64,000 nucleotides of DNA from Nocardiopsis_B sediminis (GCF_042650565.1 NZ_JBHSBH010000015.1:1-64000); one strand, 5' to 3'. Positions 23,855 through 32,158 are shown, counted from the first letter of the stretch. The notes: generated by a model from the letters alone, not told the origin. Made by a program: numbers and translations.

Positions 23855-24829
23855 TCAGGCCACGTGCTCGGCGACGTCGCGCGCGGCGTCCTCGCCGTAG
23901 GACCGGGTCACCTTCTCCAGCAGGGTCGCGCCGGTCAGGTGGTACTCCTGCGGCCCGTTGACCTCCAGCGAGTGCACGGCCACGGCGTTGCCCACCTGCG
24001 CGCAGCGCTCCAGGGACAGGCCCCAGGCCAGCCCGGCGAGGAACCCCGCGCGGAACGCGTCGCCGACACCCGTGGGGTCGACCTTCGCGCCGACCGCGGC
24101 CGCGGGGACGTCCAGCGGCGGCTGGTCGCGGCGGTCGATGCGCACGCCCTTGGCGCCCAGGGTGGTGATCCGGGTGCCGACCCGCTCCAGGATCTCGTCC
24201 TCGCTCCACCCGGTCTTCTGCTCGGCGAGCGCCTTCTCGTACTCGTTGGTGAACAGGTAGGTCGCGCCCTCGATGAGGCGGCGGACCTCGGGGCCCTCCA
24301 TGCGCGCGAGCTGCTGCGAGGGGTCGGCGGCGAAGGGCAGCCCGCGGTCGCGGCACTCGTCGCTGTGGCGCAGCATGCCCTCGGGGTCGTCGGCGCCCAC
24401 CAGCACGAGGTCGAGCCCGCCCACACGCTCCGACAGCGGGGCGAGCTCGATGTTGCGCGCCTCGGCCATGGCACCGGCGTAGAACGAGGCGATCTGGTTG
24501 TGGTCGCGGTCGGTGGTGCACACGAAGCGGGCGGTGTGGCGCAGCTCCGAGACGTGCACCGCGGAGGTGTCGACGCCGTGGCGCTCCAGCCAGGCCCGGT
24601 ACTCGTCGAAGTCGGCGCCCACCGCGCCGACGAGATGGGGGCTCAGGCCGAGGCGGCCCATGCCGAAACAGATGTTGGCGGCGACGCCTCCGCGGCGCAC
24701 CTCCAACTCGTCGACCAGGAAGGACAGGGAAACCTGCTCGAGCTGGTCGGCGATGAGCTGCTCGGCGAACCGGCCCTCGAAGGTCATCAGGTGGTCGGTG
24801 GCGATCGATCCGGTAACCGCGATGCGCAC
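23855..24829 (-). CDS. adoK: Adenosine kinase (PfkB/ribokinase family)
   Basis: A 324-residue sugar/nucleoside kinase. RRGGVAANICFGMGRLG is the PfkB substrate motif and DPTGVGDAFRAGFLAGLAWG holds the anion hole and catalytic Asp. Motifs SIATDHLMTFEGRF, HTARFVCTTD, FAADPSQQLARM and YLFTNEYE match mycobacterial AdoK (Rv2202c), a bacterial adenosine kinase unrelated to the eukaryotic enzyme in close sequence; it phosphorylates adenosine for purine salvage. Assignment as AdoK rather than another PfkB sugar kinase rests on those motifs and synteny. GTG 24829 follows AAGGAGCC. Confidence 0.88.
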   Translation of the reverse strand: MRIAVTGSIATDHLMTFEGRFAEQLIADQLEQVSLSFLVDELEVRRGGVAANICFGMGRLGLSPHLVGAVGADFDEYRAWLERHGVDTSAVHVSELRHTARFVCTTDRDHNQIASFYAGAMAEARNIELAPLSERVGGLDLVLVGADDPEGMLRHSDECRDRGLPFAADPSQQLARMEGPEVRRLIEGATYLFTNEYEKALAEQKTGWSEDEILERVGTRITTLGAKGVRIDRRDQPPLDVPAAAVGAKVDPTGVGDAFRAGFLAGLAWGLSLERCAQVGNAVAVHSLEVNGPQEYHLTGATLLEKVTRSYGEDAARDVAEHVA

Positions 24830-24950
24830 TGCTGAGGGCTCCTTGGGTCGGGAGACGGAACAAAGCCCAAGACTACCCAGGGGCCCCGGGCCGGAGTCGA
24901 GACCCCGAGAACCCATGAGCGCGAGCGATGCCGCCGCCGGAGACGGCGAA

Positions 24951-24981
24951 GGCCCGCGCGCACATTGCGTGCGCGCGGGCC
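24951..24981 (-). terminator. Terminator of erpA
   Basis: Perfect 13-bp stem (24951-24963 with 24969-24981), loop ATTGC, about 110 bp past the erpA stop on the minus strand and upstream of adoK. The rest of the 24830-25092 gap shows nothing else. Confidence 0.7.
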
Positions 24982-25092
24982 CGAGAGCCGCGGTGCGGCC
25001 TGACAGCGGCCTGACAGGGGCGGGGACAACGGTGCCGACGCGGCGCGCTGGCGCGCCGGCCGGGCCGGTGCCGCTCCCCTCCCGCTCCTTCG

Positions 25093-25443
25093 TTAGTTGA
25101 AGGAGTCGCCGCAGGCGCAGGAGCCGGTGGCGTTGGGGTTGTCGATGGTGAAGCCCTGCTTCTCGATGGTGTCGACGAAGTCGATCGTGGCGCCCATGAG
25201 GTAGGGGGCGCTCATGCGGTCGGTCACGACCCCGACGCCGCCGAAGTCGGCGACGACGTCGCCGTCGAGTTCACGCTCGTCGAAGAACAACTGGTACCGC
25301 AGCCCCGAGCAGCCACCCGGCTGCACGGCGACGCGAAGCCGGAGGTCGTCGCGGCCCTCCTGCTCCAGCAGGGCCCTCACCTTGCCCGACGCTTCGTCGG
25401 TCAGGATGATGCCCGCCGTCGTGGCCTCGCTCTGAACCGTCAT
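25093..25443 (-). CDS. erpA: HesB/IscA family iron-sulfur cluster insertion protein
   Basis: A 116-residue A-type carrier with the three conserved cysteines: VQPGGCSGLRYQL and the C-terminal GSCACGDSF. It passes Fe-S clusters to apo-enzymes, plausibly including those of the respiratory chain and LipA encoded nearby (inference). ATG 25443 has GGAGGAG at 7 nt, preferred to an upstream ATG at 25479. It matches the position of Rv2204c between adoK and the glycerate kinase gene. Confidence 0.93.
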   Translation of the reverse strand: MTVQSEATTAGIILTDEASGKVRALLEQEGRDDLRLRVAVQPGGCSGLRYQLFFDERELDGDVVADFGGVGVVTDRMSAPYLMGATIDFVDTIEKQGFTIDNPNATGSCACGDSFN

Positions 25444-25568
25444 CTGCCAACTCCTCCGAAAATGCGGTGTGGCCGCCACTGCGACCCGGTTGCCCCTCGG
25501 ACGTGGTCAACGCCGGGGCCGCGTGGTGCATTCCTGCCAGTGGCGGGGAAGCGTCCCACTTGCTTGAG

Positions 25569-25597
25569 CCAGGTTAGGTCTCCCCCCAGGTTAGGTC
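25569..25597 (-). promoter_or_regulatory. Direct repeat upstream of erpA (candidate operator)
   Basis: CCAGGTTAGGTC occurs twice (25569-25580 and 25586-25597, period 17 bp), giving GACCTAACCT twice on the erpA strand. Each copy resembles one half of an iron box (CCTAACCT), but they are in direct, not inverted, arrangement. Each also contains TAACCT, a possible -10. Confidence 0.4.
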
Positions 25598-25661
25598 GTA
25601 TAGGGCGATGCCGCCATCACGGGTTGGGAGGCTGGGGATGGATGGGGCCTTGGATGGCGCC

Positions 25662-26765
25662 CTACGACGTCCAGCGGCGGGCCACCTGGGCGGCGAGGCC
25701 GCGCAGCTCCTCGGCCGAGCGGGTCAGCGCCGCCTCGGTCGATCCCGCCGACTCCACCAGGGAATACGTCTCGGTGATCCCGGCCGCAGCGGCCTCGGCC
25801 CGGCCCACCGACACCACCCCGGCGGTGACCACGCACGGCACCCCGTGGGCGGCCGCCGCGCGCGCGACCCCGTGCGGCAGCTTGCCGCGCAGCGACTGGA
25901 AATCGAAGGAGCCCTCACCGGTGATGACCAGGTCGGCGCCTGCCGCGAGCCGGTCCAGGTCCACCGCCTCAAGGACCCGCGCCACACCGGACTCCACGGT
26001 GCCGCCCAGCAGGAGCAGCGCGTAGCCGAGCCCGCCCGCCGCGCCCGCTCCGGGGGCGTCGCGCAGAGCCCCGTCGGGGTCGGTGGCGTCGGCGAACACG
26101 GTCAGCGCGGCGTCGAGGCGCTGCACCTCGTTGTCGTCGGCGCCCTTTTGCGGACCGAACACCGCGCTGGCGCCGTGCAGCCCGAGCAGCGGGTTGTCGA
26201 CGTCGGTGGCGGCGATGAGCGTGACGCCCTCGGTCGCGGCGCGCGCCGGGGCGAGGTCGACGGTCGCCGTGAGTCCGGCGAGCGCGCCGCCGCCGCGGGT
26301 CAGCGCGTCGCGCGGCCCCGCGCCGAGGGCGGCGAGCATGCCGGCGCCCCCGTCGTTGGTGGAGCTGCCGCCCAGGCCGACGACGAGCGTGCGGGCCCCG
26401 GCGGCGATCGCGTGGGCGATGAGTTCCCCGACGCCCAGGGTGGTGGTGTTCCCGGCGTCGCGGGCGTCGGGCGCCACCAGGTGCAGGCCGCAGGCCTGCG
26501 CGCTCTCGATGTAGGCGGTGTCGCCGGCGAGGAGGTAGACGGCCTGGACGGGCTCGCCCAAGGGGCCGGTGACGGTGGCCTGGGCGAGGGTGCCGCCCAG
26601 GGCGGTGTGCAGGACTTCGACGAACCCGGGGCCGCCGTCGGACAGCGGGACCAGCTCGGCGTCGACGGTCGGATCAGCGCTGCGCCAGCCGTCGGCCACG
26701 GCCTGCGCGGCTTCGAGGGCGGTGAGCGTCCCGGCGAACTTGTCTGGAGCGATGATGATGCGCAC
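25662..26765 (-). CDS. Glycerate kinase
   Basis: A 367-residue glycerate kinase of the GlxK/GarK type. The N-terminus RIIIAPDKFAGTLTALEAAQ, the PLSDGGPGFVEVL segment, LVVGLGGSSTNDGGAGMLAA and the GEGSFDFQSLRGKLP motif are typical. It phosphorylates D-glycerate to 2- or 3-phosphoglycerate. GTG 26765 is chosen because the family starts MRI-x-APDKF; no good SD is visible. It corresponds to Rv2205c. Probably monocistronic, 220 bp upstream of erpA. Confidence 0.93.
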   Translation of the reverse strand: MRIIIAPDKFAGTLTALEAAQAVADGWRSADPTVDAELVPLSDGGPGFVEVLHTALGGTLAQATVTGPLGEPVQAVYLLAGDTAYIESAQACGLHLVAPDARDAGNTTTLGVGELIAHAIAAGARTLVVGLGGSSTNDGGAGMLAALGAGPRDALTRGGGALAGLTATVDLAPARAATEGVTLIAATDVDNPLLGLHGASAVFGPQKGADDNEVQRLDAALTVFADATDPDGALRDAPGAGAAGGLGYALLLLGGTVESGVARVLEAVDLDRLAAGADLVITGEGSFDFQSLRGKLPHGVARAAAAHGVPCVVTAGVVSVGRAEAAAAGITETYSLVESAGSTEAALTRSAEELRGLAAQVARRWTS

Positions 26766-26838
26766 CAGGTCAGTGTGCCGTCCCGGGGTGGTCCAGACCA
26801 CACTCGGGGTGGTCCGTCACCGCGGGTCACCGCGCATA

Positions 26839-26884
26839 TGCGTCAGAGGCCGGGGCGCCGGATGTGCGTCAGAGCCCGGGCGCC
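26839..26884. repeat. Short tandem duplication at the 3' end of pspAB
   Basis: TGCGTCAGAGGCCGGGGCGC (from 26839) and TGCGTCAGAGCCCGGGCGCC (26865-26884) are near-identical with a 26-bp period. The second covers the last codons and stop of pspAB; the first lies just outside and repeats the stop. Probably a local slippage duplication. Confidence 0.6.
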
Positions 26885-27447
26885 CCGTAAACCGGGAACC
26901 AGCGGGCCTTGTCCTTCTCCACGGCGAGGTCGTTGCCGATGGCCGCCTCGGTCTGAAGTTCGAGGGCGTTGTCGCGGCGCTGCCCGCCCAGTGGGGCGAA
27001 CGGGTAGAAGGTGCCGCGCTTGTAGAGGTAGACCAGGGCGACCCGGCGTCCCTTGGGGTCGGCGAAGGTGACCAGGGAGCACAGCAGCGAGGGGCCGTAG
27101 CCTGCGCTCTCCAGTGAGGAGTTCACCGCGTGGATGTCGGTGACCAGGGAGGAGACGTCGGACTCCTGGCCTTCGGGCGAGCGCAGGACCAGCCAGGTGT
27201 AGCCGTAGTCGTCGGCGACGGGCTCGACCGCGGGGCCGTTGTCGGCGTTGAGCAGGTCGGTGATGTCGCGCTCCAGGGTGGCGAACGCCTGCCCCTCGCT
27301 GGCGCGGAAGGCCACCGACCCGGTCCCGGTGGGCTGGAAGCCCGCCGTGGCCTGGAGGGTGACGGCCGCCGACGGCAGCCCGAAGAGGGCGTCGAGGTCG
27401 GGCTTCGCGGGCTTGGAGCGGCCCAGCAGGGCCCGGAGGAAACTCAT
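26869..27447 (-). CDS. pspAB: PspA-associated protein PspAB
   Basis: A 192-residue soluble protein. MSFLRALLGRSKPAKPDLDA, DDYGYTWLVLRSPEGQ, LVTFADPKGRRVALVYLYKR and the C-terminal TEAAIGNDLAVEKDKARWFP match the PspAB family found with PspA in actinobacteria. Its biochemical role is unknown; the genomic link is to membrane-stress proteins. ATG 27447 follows AAAGG at a long distance. It is 49 bp downstream of htpX, in the same operon. Confidence 0.88.
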   Translation of the reverse strand: MSFLRALLGRSKPAKPDLDALFGLPSAAVTLQATAGFQPTGTGSVAFRASEGQAFATLERDITDLLNADNGPAVEPVADDYGYTWLVLRSPEGQESDVSSLVTDIHAVNSSLESAGYGPSLLCSLVTFADPKGRRVALVYLYKRGTFYPFAPLGGQRRDNALELQTEAAIGNDLAVEKDKARWFPVYGAPGL

Positions 27448-27496
27448 GGCGCTGGTCGTGCCTTTCGGGGTCGGGCGAACAGGGACCGCGCGCTCC

Positions 27497-28414
27497 TCAG
27501 GCCCCGGTGCCGAGCTGCCGGGAGATGTCGGCGAGCTGGGAGAGGCGCTGCTCGATCGGCGGGTGGGTGGCGAAGAGGGTGCTGAGGCTGAACCCCTTCG
27601 GGGCGGCCGCCGGGGTGAAGAAGAACGCGTTGAACGGCTCGGCCTTGCGCAGGTCGTCCGTTGGGATGCGGGCCATGTCGCCGGTGATCCTGGTGAGCGC
27701 GCTGCCCAGGGCGGAGGGGCGGCCGGTGAGGTAGGCGGCGGCGCGGTCGGCGGAAAGCTCGCGGTAGCGCGAGAGGACGCGGGTGAGCAGGAAGCTGAGC
27801 GCCCACACGATCGCGCTCACCGCCACCACGGCCAGCGCCACGATCGCCGGGTTGTTCTGGCCCCGACCCCGCCCGCCGCCGGAGAACAGCGCGAACCGCA
27901 GGCCCATCTGGGTGAGGAAGCCGGCGACGATGCCGAGGAACCCGGCGATGGTCATGACCATGACGTCGCGGTGGGCGACGTGCGACAGCTCGTGGGCGAG
28001 CACCGCCTCCAGTTCGGCGGTTTCCAGGCGGCGCATGATGCCGGTGGTCACGCACACGACCGCGGTCTTGCTGTTGTGGCCGGTGGCGAAGGCGTTGGGC
28101 ACATCGGTCCGGGCGATGGCGACCTTGGGCTTGGGCATGTCGGCCATGGCGCACAGCCGGTCGACGACGGCGTGCAGCTCGGGGGCCTGTTCGGGCGAGA
28201 CCTCGCGGGCGCCCATGGAAAACATCGCGATCTTGTCGGAGGAGAAGTACTGGAAGAGCCCGAAGCCGACGACGATCGCCACGACGAGCCAGATGTTCAG
28301 GCCGACCAGCACCAGAGCGATGATGAACGCCACGTACAGGATGCCCAGCAGAGACATCGTCAGGACCATGCGGGTGGTCAGCCCGCGGTCGGGAATGAAC
28401 TTGGATCCTGCCAC
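27497..28414 (-). CDS. htpX: HtpX-type membrane zinc metalloprotease
   Basis: A 305-residue M48 protease with two N-terminal TM helices (TMSLLGILYVAFIIALVLV; WLVVAIVVGFGLF), the zinc motif HELSHVAHRD, a later pair of TM helices and the third zinc ligand Glu in YRELSADRAAAYL. HtpX degrades misfolded membrane proteins at the inner face of the membrane. GTG 28414 follows GAAAGG at 8 nt. It lies between pspAA and pspAB, so it belongs to the envelope-stress module. Confidence 0.94.
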   Translation of the reverse strand: MAGSKFIPDRGLTTRMVLTMSLLGILYVAFIIALVLVGLNIWLVVAIVVGFGLFQYFSSDKIAMFSMGAREVSPEQAPELHAVVDRLCAMADMPKPKVAIARTDVPNAFATGHNSKTAVVCVTTGIMRRLETAELEAVLAHELSHVAHRDVMVMTIAGFLGIVAGFLTQMGLRFALFSGGGRGRGQNNPAIVALAVVAVSAIVWALSFLLTRVLSRYRELSADRAAAYLTGRPSALGSALTRITGDMARIPTDDLRKAEPFNAFFFTPAAAPKGFSLSTLFATHPPIEQRLSQLADISRQLGTGA

Positions 28415-28481
28415 AGCGGCGGCCTTTCACCGGGTGCATCCGTGCCGGCCCGGCGGCTCCCGCCGCCCCGGCCTTGATCGC

Positions 28482-28487
28482 AGTCTA
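28482..28487 (-). promoter_or_regulatory. Possible -10 for htpX-pspAB
   Basis: TAGACT on the minus strand, 68 bp before the htpX start, with ACGGAA 17 bp upstream as a weak -35. It falls in the 270-bp gap between pspAA and htpX, which also holds a purine-rich run of GGGAAC-like units (28556-28600) of unknown meaning. Confidence 0.3.
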
Positions 28488-28685
28488 GCCACGCGGGGCG
28501 TGAATTCCGTTAGGCCCGGTTGTGAGTCGGCCGACCCGGCGGCGGCCGGAGCGAACGGGGAACGAACAGGGAACAGGCAACAAGGAGCAAGGGGCAAGGT
28601 GCGGATACGCGTGCGGCCGCCGCGGCACGTCGTGTGCCGGGCGGCCGCAGGCGCAGCAGCCGAATACCGGGAGGCCGTGGGACGC

Positions 28686-28970
28686 TCAGGTGGGGTCGGG
28701 GATGAGCCCTTCGTCGCCGAGCATGGCCCGGACCTCGTCCATGGACGCATCAGCGGGCGGCAGGATGAACTGCGACGGCGCCAGCGAGTCGGCGGGCACC
28801 GGCTTGCCGTCCTCGCGGACCTTGGCCAGCAGGTCGGTCAGCGCCTGCCGGAACTCGTCCTCGTTGCCGAGGGCGATCGCCTGCTCCAGGGTGTGGTCGA
28901 ACCCGTTGAGCAGGTCAAGGTCGGCGTCGGAGAGGTCGAGTTGCCCCTCGCCCATGATGCGGACGATCAT
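28686..28970 (-). CDS. pspAA: PspA-associated protein PspAA
   Basis: A 94-residue protein, MIVRIMGEGQLDLSDADLDL at the start and FRQALTDLLAKVREDG in the middle, matching the PspAA family that follows PspA in actinobacteria and some cyanobacteria. Function is unknown; it is assumed to modulate PspA. ATG 28970 overlaps the pspA stop by 4 bp, so the two are translationally coupled. Confidence 0.9.
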   Translation of the reverse strand: MIVRIMGEGQLDLSDADLDLLNGFDHTLEQAIALGNEDEFRQALTDLLAKVREDGKPVPADSLAPSQFILPPADASMDEVRAMLGDEGLIPDPT

Positions 28971-29770
28971 GCGCCCTCCCCCTGGCGGTAGGGCTGCACC
29001 TGGTTGCCGTTGCCCGACGCCTGGCCGTTTCCGCCTTCGATCTGGGGGGCGGAGCCGCCACCGTTGCCGCCGGTGCCGAGCTCCTGCTTCATCCGCTCCA
29101 GTTCGAGTTCGACGCCGCTGGTGCTGGCCATGCGGTCGAGCTCGGCCTGGATGTCGTCCTTGGAGGTGCCGGTGACGTCGTCGAGCGCACCCGAGGCGAG
29201 GAGTTCGTCGACGGCGCCGGCGCGGGCCTGCATCTCGGCGGTCTTGTCCTCGGCGCGCTGCACGGCCATGCCGACGTCGCCCATCTCCTCGGAGATGCCG
29301 GAGAACGCCTCGCTGATCTGGGTCTGGGCCTGCGCCGCGGTGTAGGTGGCCTTGATGGTCTCCTTGCGCGTGCGGAACGCGTCGACCTTGGCCTGGAGGC
29401 GCTGCGCGGCCAGGGTGAGCTTCTGCTCCTCGCCCTGCAACTGCTCGTGCTGCTGCTTGAGGGACTCGATCTGCTGCTGGAGCCCCGAGCGGCGGGTGAG
29501 CGCCTCGCGCGCGAGGTCTTCACGGCCCTGGCCGAGCGCCGCGCGGCTCTGGTTCTCGAGCTTGCCGGACTGCTGTTCGAGCTGCTGGACCTGCAACTCG
29601 ACCCGCTTGCGCGACGTGGCGACGTCGGCCACCCCGCGCCGGACCTTCTGCAAGAGTTCCAGCTGCCTCTGATAAGAGTAGTCGAGGGTCTCGCGGGGGT
29701 CCTCGACGGAGTCCAGGGCCTTGTTGGCCTTGGACTTGAAGATCATGGAAAGTCGCTGAAACACGCTCAT
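28967..29770 (-). CDS. pspA: PspA/IM30 family membrane-stress protein
   Basis: A 267-residue peripheral membrane protein. The amphipathic N-terminus MSVFQRLSMIFKSKANKALD is followed by a long coiled coil (about 25-220) with the family core DPRETLDYSYQRQLELLQ, and a Gly/Asn/Gln-rich tail of about 40 residues. PspA oligomers (ESCRT-III-like) bind and repair damaged membranes. ATG 29770 follows GAGAAGGGGACGG. A weak promoter, TGGCGA-17-TAGGGT (-10 at 29831-29836, minus strand), lies upstream. It heads pspA-pspAA, with htpX-pspAB behind. Confidence 0.94.
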   Translation of the reverse strand: MSVFQRLSMIFKSKANKALDSVEDPRETLDYSYQRQLELLQKVRRGVADVATSRKRVELQVQQLEQQSGKLENQSRAALGQGREDLAREALTRRSGLQQQIESLKQQHEQLQGEEQKLTLAAQRLQAKVDAFRTRKETIKATYTAAQAQTQISEAFSGISEEMGDVGMAVQRAEDKTAEMQARAGAVDELLASGALDDVTGTSKDDIQAELDRMASTSGVELELERMKQELGTGGNGGGSAPQIEGGNGQASGNGNQVQPYRQGEGA

Positions 29771-29875
29771 CGGCGTGGCCGTCCCCTTCTCGGTCCGTAC
29801 ATCGGCTGTTCCCGGCGGGCGCTGCATCCAACCCTACGCGCTCTGGCGAGCGGTCGCCATGAAGCTCGGACCGGC

Positions 29876-29881
29876 TACCCT
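29876..29881 (+). promoter_or_regulatory. -10 element for leaderless DUF3043 gene
   Basis: TACCCT ends 7 nt before GTG 29889. It defines the start and explains the absence of an SD. Confidence 0.55.
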
Positions 29882-29888
29882 GGGGGCT

Positions 29889-30527
29889 GTGTTCCGACGT
29901 CGCTCCGCTTCCGCATCCGAAGAGCCGGCCGTGACCGGCTCTGCCAGTACTGAGGCTACTGAGGCCACCCAACCTAAGGGATATACCCCGAAAAAAGGTG
30001 CGCCGACCCCAAAGCGCAGCGAGGCAGAAAAGACCCTGCGTCGCCCCCTCAATGCGCCCCAAACCCGTAAAGAGGCGTACAAGCAGTACCGCGAGCGCCA
30101 GGCGCGCGAAGCCACGCGGTCGGCCCAGCGCGGCGGCGCCGCCCGCGGTGAGGAGCGCTACTTCCGGCCCCAGGACCACGGCCCGCTGCGCGCCTATGCG
30201 CGCGACGTCGTCGACTCCCGGCGCAGCGTCAGCGAGTTCTTCCTCTACTTCTCGCTGGCCATCATCGTGCTGCTGTTCCTGCCGTTCCCCGAGTTCCAGC
30301 TCGGCGTCACCTATGTGATCTGGCCGCTGATGATGGTCACGATCGTCGCCGAGGGCCTCTACATCGGCAACCGCATCAAGAAGGAAGCCCGCAAGCTGTT
30401 CCCCGGCGACGACACCCTCCGCGGCGTGGGCATGTACGCGGCGATGCGCCAGTTGCAGATCCGCCGGCTGCGGCTGCCCAAGCCGCGCGTCAAGGTGGGC
30501 GACCCCGTCCCCACGCCCGGCGCCTGA
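29889..30527 (+). CDS. DUF3043 membrane protein
   Basis: A 212-residue protein. A basic N-terminal half (VFRRRSASASEEPAV; GAPTPKRSEAEKTLRRPL; QTRKEAYKQYRERQAR) precedes two TM helices (SEFFLYFSLAIIVLLFLPFP; VIWPLMMVTIVAEGLYIG) and a basic tail. This is the actinobacteria-specific DUF3043 family (Rv2206); function unknown. GTG 29889 is preferred to ATG 29859 and 29775 because of the -10 element 7 nt upstream and because relatives begin with FRRR. Confidence 0.88.
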   Translation: MFRRRSASASEEPAVTGSASTEATEATQPKGYTPKKGAPTPKRSEAEKTLRRPLNAPQTRKEAYKQYRERQAREATRSAQRGGAARGEERYFRPQDHGPLRAYARDVVDSRRSVSEFFLYFSLAIIVLLFLPFPEFQLGVTYVIWPLMMVTIVAEGLYIGNRIKKEARKLFPGDDTLRGVGMYAAMRQLQIRRLRLPKPRVKVGDPVPTPGA

Positions 30528-30581
30528 CCCAGGCGGGCCGTCACCCGGCCCGCCGCCGCGGGGCCGCAACGGACACGGAGT

Positions 30582-30587
30582 TAAGGT
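30582..30587 (+). promoter_or_regulatory. -10 element for leaderless aldo/keto reductase gene
   Basis: TAAGGT, then 7 nt, then ATG 30595. No SD is present between. Confidence 0.5.
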
Positions 30588-30594
30588 GCGGACC

Positions 30595-31599
30595 ATGGAA
30601 TTCCGTCATCTTGGCAGCAGCGGCCTCGTCGTCAGCGAAATCTCCTACGGCAACTGGATCACCCACGGCTCGCAGGTCGAGGAGGACGCGGCCGTCGCGT
30701 GCGTGCGCGCCGCGCTCGACGAGGGCATCACCACCTTCGACACCGCCGACGCCTACGCCCAAGGCGCGGCCGAAGAGGTCCTGGGCCGCGCGCTCAAGGG
30801 CGAGCGCCGCGACGGACTGGAGATCTTCTCCAAGGTGTTCTGGCCGGTCGGCCCCGGCAAGAACGACCGCGGCCTGTCCCGCAAGCACATCGTCCGCGGG
30901 GTGGAGAACTCGCTCCGCCGCCTGGGCACCGACTACCTCGACCTGTACCAGGCCCACCGCTACGACTATGCGACCCCGCTGGAGGAGACCATGCGGGCGT
31001 TCGACGACCTCGTCCGCCAGGGCAAGGTCCTCTACATCGGCGTATCGGAGTGGCGCGCCGAGGAGATCGAGAACGCGCAGCGGATCGCCACGGAGCTCGG
31101 GCTGACCCGGCTCATCTCCAACCAGCCGCGGTACAACATGATGTGGCGGGTCATCGAGTCGGAGGTCGTGCCCGTCTCCGAGCGCGAAGGGCTGGGCCAG
31201 ATCGTGTGGTCGCCCGTCGAGCAGGGCGTCCTCACCGGCAAGTACCTGCCGGGCCAGGCCCCGCCCGAGGGGTCGCGGGCCACCGACGAGAAGAGCGGCG
31301 CCCGGTTCATCCAGCGCTGGGCCGAGGACGAGGTCCTCTTGCAGCGCGTGCAGGAACTGCGCCCGATCGCCGAGGAGGCCGGGCTCGACCTCGCCCAGCT
31401 GGCGATCGCGTGGGTCCTCCAGAACCCCAACGTCTCCACGGCCATCATCGGCGCCTCGCGCCCGGAGCAGGTGCGCGGCAACGTCCGCGCCGCGGGCGTG
31501 AAGCTCGACGCGGAGCTGCTGAGCCGGATCGACGGCGTCCTGGGCGACAAGATCATCACCGACCCGGCCCTCACGGTGAGCCCGGAAACCCGGCCGTAG
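30595..31599 (+). CDS. Aldo/keto reductase (potassium-channel beta-subunit type)
   Basis: A 334-residue NADPH-dependent reductase with a TIM-barrel AKR pattern. The catalytic tetrad residues are Asp in TTFDTADAYAQG, Tyr in the same segment, Lys in FSKVFWPVG and His in YQAHRYD; NADPH-binding residues are near GASRPEQVRGN. Similarity of DRGLSRKHIVRGVENSLRRL and VLYIGVSEW is closest to the AKR6/YghZ group. The physiological substrate is unknown. ATG 30595 is used because of the -10 at 30582. It is ended by a strong terminator. Confidence 0.9.
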   Translation: MEFRHLGSSGLVVSEISYGNWITHGSQVEEDAAVACVRAALDEGITTFDTADAYAQGAAEEVLGRALKGERRDGLEIFSKVFWPVGPGKNDRGLSRKHIVRGVENSLRRLGTDYLDLYQAHRYDYATPLEETMRAFDDLVRQGKVLYIGVSEWRAEEIENAQRIATELGLTRLISNQPRYNMMWRVIESEVVPVSEREGLGQIVWSPVEQGVLTGKYLPGQAPPEGSRATDEKSGARFIQRWAEDEVLLQRVQELRPIAEEAGLDLAQLAIAWVLQNPNVSTAIIGASRPEQVRGNVRAAGVKLDAELLSRIDGVLGDKIITDPALTVSPETRP

Positions 31600-31942
31600 G
31601 GGCGCGGGGAGTAGGGCCGTAGGCCGCTGGGAAACGGGAACGGGGAACCAGGGAGTACGGAGCGCAGTGGCGGGGCCGCCCGGATGGGCGGCCCCGCCAC
31701 TTGCTTCTCGGCCGGACGCTCCGCCGGGGCCCTCGCGCACCGGGGCCCATGAGGCGGTGCGACTCGGTCGCCGAGCGGTACCGCAGGTTTCGATTCGATT
31801 TCCGAACCGGCGGCGATATCCCCGCAGGCGCCCGAGACCCGACCCCTGTGCCCGCCACCTCCGCCGCACGGCCCGGAATCGGTGCGCGCACGGGTCCGGC
31901 GGCGCGGAAACGGGTGCGGAAGGGCCGCCGGGCGGCCCGTTC
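31600..31942. other. Gene-free stretch after the aldo/keto reductase gene
   Basis: It holds the terminator at 31666-31701, preceded by a purine-rich run with GGGAAACGGGAACGGGGAAC (31629-31648). The rest is GC-rich with only unlikely frames. Confidence 0.5.
31666..31701 (+). terminator. Terminator of the aldo/keto reductase gene
   Basis: Perfect 16-bp stem (31666-31681 with 31686-31701) with loop GGAT, followed by TTGCTTCT. Confidence 0.85.
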
Positions 31943-32158
31943 TCAGGCGGGCTCGGTGGGCTCGGCGAGGCTCATCGAGTAGACCGGCCGCTCGTCCTCG
32001 AGCAGCGTGACCTGCGACGCACCCGCATCGGTGAGGCTGCGCCAGCTCTCGCCGAGCCAGCTCTCCGCGTCGCCCCGGGAAGAGAACAGCTCACCGGGCA
32101 GCGCACTGTCTTCGAGCACCCGTCCATCGGCCGCCTCGTACCGCCAGCTCCACGCCAT
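31943..32158 (-). CDS. Conserved hypothetical small acidic protein
   Basis: A 71-residue protein, MAWSWRYEAADGRVLEDSAL with a later DAESWLGESWRSLTDAG and QVTLLEDE. It has the look of a small conserved actinobacterial family (W-S-W-R-Y-E start, D-A-E-S-W core) I have seen in Streptomyces; no function is known. ATG 32158 has AGGAGAAAGG upstream. It is divergent from cobU and appears monocistronic. Confidence 0.75.
   Translation of the reverse strand: MAWSWRYEAADGRVLEDSALPGELFSSRGDAESWLGESWRSLTDAGASQVTLLEDERPVYSMSLAEPTEPA

Noticed and set aside
31701..31982. 93-codon + strand frame after the aldo/keto reductase gene
   Set aside because: Starts inside the terminator, Arg/Ala/Pro-rich, no ribosome site, and overlaps the real minus-strand small gene.
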